39,243 nucleotides of DNA from JAVVEW01 sp032251045 (GTDB taxonomy: Bacteria > Pseudomonadota > Gammaproteobacteria > Methylococcales > Methylomonadaceae). Made by a program: the position numbers and the translations under genes. Below, one piece after another: positions 35,783-39,243 of this stretch (positions within the stretch are counted from its first letter, which is position 1; every line of letters begins with the position of its first letter). The DNA lies in contig JAVVEW010000022.1 in NCBI GenBank assembly GCA_032251045.1, forward strand, positions 1 through 39,243, in the 5' to 3' direction. The notes under the pieces are model-generated. The model did not search any database and had not been told where the DNA came from. It saw only the letters and a program-made list of their open reading frames with translations.

Positions 35783-37336
35783 ATGCACCCATCAGCCAAA
35801 CTTTTGCTACTCACTCTCGGCAGCATCGCTATTATGATGACAGGCTGCGCGTCACCGACCAATGAATTACGCCGCGCCGAGCGCCCGCCTGTGGTCAACA
35901 AGCATGCTTACAGCATACGCCCTAACGATTTCCAGGCTTACCAAAAACGCGGCAATGTCTCATCGTCCGGCAACATCTGGGAGCGACTGATCGCTTTGTA
36001 CCAGTTTCCCGAGGTCGAAAATGAGCGAATCAATCAGGAAATCGCCTGGTTCCTGGATCACCGCGGCTATCTTGACCGTGTTCAGGAGCGGGCTGAACCT
36101 TATCTGCATCTGATCTTGCAGGAAATCGAAGCCAAAAATATTCCTGGTGAATTAGCTTTACTGCCTGTGGTTGAAAGCGCATTTCAGCCACAGGCAAAAT
36201 CCCCCGCCAAAGCATCCGGCCTGTGGCAATTTATTCCCGCGACCGGACGACTCTATGGACTCAAGCAAAATCAATGGTATGACGGTCGCCAGGATGTCTA
36301 TGCCTCTACCCGGGCCGCTACCCAATACCTCAAGGATCTTGGTGAGGAATTTGATGGTGACTGGTTTTTAGCCTTGGCTTCCTACAACTGGGGCAAAGGC
36401 AATGTTAAGAAATCCATAGAACGCAACAATGCACGCAACCTGTCTACCGATTACTGGTCGCTGTCCATGCCCAATGAAACCGCAGCCTACGTGCCAAGGT
36501 TACTGGCCATCGCTAGAATCATCGCCAATCCCGACAGTTACAACCTGACGCTGCGCGATATTCCCGATGAACCTTATTGCGAAGTCGTGCGCCTTGACGC
36601 CGGCGCCCACCTGGACTTCAACAAGGCCGCGCAACTCGCTGATATCAGCGTTGACGAGCTGATTCGCCTGAACCCCGGATTCAAGCAATGGCGCACCACG
36701 CCGCAAGCGCCTAATCGACTGCTTATCCCTGTCGATCGGGCTGACGTTTTCAAAGAAAATCTGGCACAGCTGCCCCCGGAAGCGCTTCAACCTAAACCGG
36801 TTCAAACTGCCGCCAAAAGCCCGACCCGAAGCAGCCGAAAAATCAACACCCAACGTTACACCGTACAAAAAGGCGATACCTTCAGTCTGATTGCTCGCAC
36901 CTACAAAGTCTCTATCAAACAGTTACAGCGCATCAACCCCAACATCACCCGCGATCAAATTCGTATTGGTCAGACCTTGAACGTACCTGCACAGGCCATT
37001 GCCAAAAACCCAACCCGATACACCGTCAAGGCGGGTGATTCTTTAATCAGCATCGCCAAGCGCTTCAAAACCAACGTCAAAAGTCTGGCTCACCTGAATG
37101 GCCTTGATGACCGCGATGTCATTAAAATTGGCCAAACGCTTAAGATCAGCGGCCAAGGTAACCGTCAGGCGGCTAAACCGGCCAAGGTTCACTACACCGT
37201 TCGCGCCGGTGACTCGCTGTTTTCCATTTCCCGCAAATTCAATGTTTCCGTGAATGACCTGAAACGCTGGAATACCAAGACGACAATACTGCATCCCGGC
37301 CAAACCTTGACCGTTCGCGTTGGCAACGCCACCTGA
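35783..37336 (+). CDS. mltD: Membrane-bound lytic murein transglycosylase D with three LysM domains
   Basis: The 517-residue lipoprotein cleaves peptidoglycan glycan strands to 1,6-anhydromuropeptides. The lipobox IMMTGC (Cys22) follows a short hydrophobic signal. The SLT domain shows LPVVESAFQPQAKSPAKASGLWQFIPATGRLYGL with catalytic Glu131, then YDGRQDVYASTRAATQYLKDL and LASYNWGKGNVKKSI. Three LysM repeats at the C-terminus start RYTVQKGDTFSLIARTYKVS, RYTVKAGDSLISIAKRFKTN and HYTVRAGDSLFSISRKFNVS. E. coli MltD has two LysM modules, so this form has one more. The ATG at 35783 gives the correct lipobox position. Confidence 0.94.
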   Translation: MHPSAKLLLLTLGSIAIMMTGCASPTNELRRAERPPVVNKHAYSIRPNDFQAYQKRGNVSSSGNIWERLIALYQFPEVENERINQEIAWFLDHRGYLDRVQERAEPYLHLILQEIEAKNIPGELALLPVVESAFQPQAKSPAKASGLWQFIPATGRLYGLKQNQWYDGRQDVYASTRAATQYLKDLGEEFDGDWFLALASYNWGKGNVKKSIERNNARNLSTDYWSLSMPNETAAYVPRLLAIARIIANPDSYNLTLRDIPDEPYCEVVRLDAGAHLDFNKAAQLADISVDELIRLNPGFKQWRTTPQAPNRLLIPVDRADVFKENLAQLPPEALQPKPVQTAAKSPTRSSRKINTQRYTVQKGDTFSLIARTYKVSIKQLQRINPNITRDQIRIGQTLNVPAQAIAKNPTRYTVKAGDSLISIAKRFKTNVKSLAHLNGLDDRDVIKIGQTLKISGQGNRQAAKPAKVHYTVRAGDSLFSISRKFNVSVNDLKRWNTKTTILHPGQTLTVRVGNAT

Positions 37337-37434
37337 AGTGCGTGTAGACTTTTTTCACGGTCTGGATAAACTTAGCATCTGCCGCAGAGTTCATGCGGCT
37401 GTGATTACTTTCTTAACGTCTACGAGGTTCCCTG
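37337..37434. promoter_or_regulatory. Leader of the bufferin operon with a short hairpin
   Basis: The 98-bp spacer between mltD and the precursor contains GCCGCA (37381-37386) and TGCGGC (37394-37399) as a 6-bp stem. GTAGAC near the left end recurs as GTCTAC near the right end. No sigma-70 consensus is convincing. In some bacteria ECF sigma factors control these operons, but nothing here proves it. Confidence 0.3.
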
Positions 37435-37743
37435 ATGAAAAAACATTTCCACACGCCTTTCGCCGCCGCCCTTGGCGCGACTTTACTCAGCACTGCGGCC
37501 ATGGCCGAAAACGGCAACCCTTTTGCCTTGACTGAACTGGACAGCGGTTATTTACAGCTTGCCGAAAGTGACAAAGGCGCTGAAATGGCCTGCGGCGAAG
37601 GCAAATGCGGCGGTAACATGGGCGGCGCAACCAAAGCCCCGGAAGGTAACTGCGCCAAGAAAAAAGACGCCGGTAAAGCTTTTGAAGGCGCCTGCGGTGA
37701 AGGACAATGCGGCGCGGCACATCCTGGTAAAAACAATAGCTGA
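37435..37743 (+). CDS. Bufferin/HvfA-type cysteine-rich RiPP precursor
   Basis: This 102-residue secreted protein has an N-terminal signal peptide (cleavage likely after AMA, residue 24) and a mature part of about 78 residues with five cysteines (53, 58, 73, 87, 92). Four of them sit in EGxC motifs: EGKC58, EGNC73, EGAC87 and EGQC92. This is the pattern of bufferin/HvfA-type precursors, whose EGKCG cysteines are converted to thiooxazoles by MNIO enzymes and bind copper. The next two genes encode the MNIO enzyme and its DUF2063 partner. An AGG lies near the ATG. The mature product and its metal are inferred from family. Confidence 0.88.
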   Translation: MKKHFHTPFAAALGATLLSTAAMAENGNPFALTELDSGYLQLAESDKGAEMACGEGKCGGNMGGATKAPEGNCAKKKDAGKAFEGACGEGQCGAAHPGKNNS

Positions 37744-37748
37744 ACGCG

Positions 37749-38570
37749 GTGACCTGCACCTATCCCGCCACAGGAGCTGGCCTTGGATTGCGCCGCAGCT
37801 TCCTGAAAGACATTGCTGTCACGCCACCGGCCTCGGTGGCGTTTTACGAACTGGCTCCGGAAAACTGGATAAAAACTGGTGGCGCTCTGGCCAAAAACCT
37901 TGCTGCGTTAAGCGAACAAGCGCCTTTACTGGCCCATGGTTTGTCGCTATCCGTAGGCAGCTGTGACCCTCTCGACACCACGCTGCTGTGCGACATCAAG
38001 CAATTTCTACGCTGTCACAATATCCGTTTGTATAGTGAACATCTAAGCTATTCCAGTTTTGGCGGCCATGTTTACGATTTGCTGCCGCTGCCTTTCACCG
38101 AGGAAAGCGTCCGCCATGTTGCCGCTCGTGTGCGCCGAATCCAGGACTATCTGGAACAGCCAATCGCTTTGGAAAATGTGTCGTATTACCTGAAGCCGCC
38201 GGCGGACATGACCGAGTGTGCATTCATCAATGCCGTGCTGGAAGAGGCGGATTGTTTGTTATTGCTGGACATCAACAACATTTATGTCAACAGCCATAAT
38301 CATGGCTATGACGCAGCGGCGTTTCTTGAACAGATGCCCGGTGAGCGTATTGCCTATTACCATGTCGCAGGCCACTTCCAGGACAGCCCCACGTTAATTA
38401 TCGACACCCATGGCGCGGCTGTGATCGATCCGGTCTGGCGGCTGCTACAACAGGCCTACTCGCTGCATGGCGTTAAACCCACCGTGCTGGAACGCGATTT
38501 CAACATTCCGCCACTCACTGAGTTATTGGCGGAAATTGACCAGATCCATGCTTTGCAAACCTTATCATGA
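37749..38570 (+). CDS. MNIO-family (DUF692) non-haem iron oxidase, bufferin maturase (BufB/HvfB)
   Basis: This 273-residue TIM-barrel enzyme belongs to the multinuclear non-haem iron-dependent oxidases. Likely metal ligands are in place: SEHLS (Glu97, His98), LEN (Glu142, Asn143), DINN (Asp174), HVAGH (His205, His209), DTHG (Asp219, His221) and LERD (Glu248). In characterised members it oxidises precursor cysteines with O2. The frame starts with GTG 5 nt after the precursor stop. Its stop overlaps the DUF2063 start by 4 nt, so the three genes form one operon. Similar MNIO proteins act in methanobactin synthesis (MbnB), but the companion here is DUF2063, not MbnC. Confidence 0.94.
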   Translation: MTCTYPATGAGLGLRRSFLKDIAVTPPASVAFYELAPENWIKTGGALAKNLAALSEQAPLLAHGLSLSVGSCDPLDTTLLCDIKQFLRCHNIRLYSEHLSYSSFGGHVYDLLPLPFTEESVRHVAARVRRIQDYLEQPIALENVSYYLKPPADMTECAFINAVLEEADCLLLLDINNIYVNSHNHGYDAAAFLEQMPGERIAYYHVAGHFQDSPTLIIDTHGAAVIDPVWRLLQQAYSLHGVKPTVLERDFNIPPLTELLAEIDQIHALQTLS

Positions 38571-39243
38571 ACGATTCGCCGCCCACTCGCCTTAGCCACT
38601 GGCAGGCTTATCTGACCGGACAGATTCGAGCCACCGGCGATGCAAACATTGCCGACAACCCAAGACTGGCCTGTTATCGTGAGCTGTGCCGGCACAATTT
38701 AGAAAGCTTTCTGGCCAACACCTTTCCAATCTGCAAAAATATCTTGCCCGGGCCTGATTGGAGCTATTTGGTACAACACTTTTTTGCCGAAAGTCCACTG
38801 ACCACGCCGTATTTTGCCAAAATCCCCGAGGCCTTTCTGGCCTATTTACAAAACACCTCCCATAGCATAGCTATGCCGCCTTTCCTGGTGGAACTGGCGC
38901 ATTATGAATGGGTAGAAATGGCGCTGACGCTGGCCCAGCATGAACTGCCAGCACCCTCGCTCGGTGATGATTTGCTGCAACAACCGGTTCAGTTATCGCC
39001 GTTAGCGTGGCCATTGATTTACCGCTTTCCAGTGCAGCGTATTGGCCGATCCTTCCAACCCGACACCCCACTGGAGGAGCCAACCTGCTTACTGGTGTAT
39101 CGCGACCGCGCCGATCAAGTGCATTTTAACCTCAGCAATCCTTTGACTTATCGCCTACTTACCTGGCTGGAACAGCATCCAGGCACAACACTGGCCAAAG
39201 CACTGCACGACATCGCCCCGCAGCTTGATCGGCATAGCCCACA
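38567..39243 (+). CDS. DUF2063 partner protein of the MNIO enzyme (BufC/HvfC), cut by window edge
   Basis: About 225 residues are visible, beginning MNDSPPTRLSHWQAYLTGQI. NPRLACYRELCRHNLESFLANTFPICKNIL is the DUF2063 N-terminal pattern, with the HFFAESPLTTPYFAKIPEAFLAYL segment following and FLVELAHYEWVEMALTLA as the conserved linker helix. These proteins bind the precursor and present it to the MNIO enzyme. The ATG overlaps the bufB stop (ATGA). The frame is open to the end of the window, and any DoxX-like hvfX gene would lie beyond it. Confidence 0.88.
   Translation, partial: MNDSPPTRLSHWQAYLTGQIRATGDANIADNPRLACYRELCRHNLESFLANTFPICKNILPGPDWSYLVQHFFAESPLTTPYFAKIPEAFLAYLQNTSHSIAMPPFLVELAHYEWVEMALTLAQHELPAPSLGDDLLQQPVQLSPLAWPLIYRFPVQRIGRSFQPDTPLEEPTCLLVYRDRADQVHFNLSNPLTYRLLTWLEQHPGTTLAKALHDIAPQLDRHSP

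Noticed and set aside
37435..38570. Methanobactin biosynthesis
   Set aside because: The MNIO enzyme is paired with DUF2063 and the precursor has a signal peptide and EGxC motifs; methanobactin loci use MbnC and a short leader peptide without such motifs.

Overview
The window looks like chromosomal DNA of a motile gammaproteobacterium, most likely a methylotroph or methanotroph of the Methylococcales type. This is an inference from gene content: a PQQ/lanthanide-associated ABC operon, late flagellar and chemotaxis genes, a copper-peptide (bufferin-type) operon and gammaproteobacterial housekeeping genes (gmk, uup, uvrA, dusA, mltD, cheV). A run of ten Ns at 8881-8890 marks a draft-assembly join.

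Left part (1-6935). A minus-strand gene train runs from 5217 down to the left edge: substrate-binding protein, YVTN beta-propeller, ABC ATPase and ABC permease (the PedA1-PedA2-PedB-PedC / LutA-LutB-LutE-LutF set), then rfbB and the start of an NAD-dependent DNA ligase-like gene, with overlaps or gaps of about 11 nt or less. Divergent from it are a PilZ protein, a small disordered protein and a MOSC-domain protein.

Scar and tRNA region (6936-10515). About 800 bp of gene-poor sequence with inverted repeats leads to a broken P4-type tyrosine integrase, next to tRNA-Cys and tRNA-Gly. Each tRNA gene has its own hairpin terminator, and a perfect-consensus sigma-70 promoter lies upstream. Two minus-strand genes of unknown function follow, one a membrane-anchored protein and one of 532 residues.

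V-type ATPase (11091-18544). A complete-looking bacterial V/A-type ATPase operon is present in the order B-D-I-K-E-DUF2764-A. This is a circular permutation of the E-DUF2764-A-B-D-I-K order that I know from chlamydiae, spirochaetes and Bacteroidetes. The proteolipid K has one membrane carboxylate per four helices and the glutamines known from Na+-binding rings, which suggests a Na+-translocating pump.

Middle (18854-28349). uup faces a minus-strand cluster flgA / flgM-flgN-gmk-MFS. A near-perfect sigma-28 (FliA) promoter lies upstream of flgM and could drive guanylate kinase and an OFA-family transporter together with the flagellar chaperone genes. cheV and cheR are on the plus strand, followed by a membrane protein translationally coupled to a TIGR01777 SDR.

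Right part (28350-39243). A MITE-like nested palindrome lies upstream of uvrA. Then come a DUF6394-type membrane protein with a two-RCK potassium channel, dusA, a class I methyltransferase, and mltD with three LysM domains. The window ends in a bufferin-type operon: a Cys-rich secreted precursor with four EGxC motifs, an MNIO (DUF692) enzyme, and a DUF2063 partner cut by the window edge.
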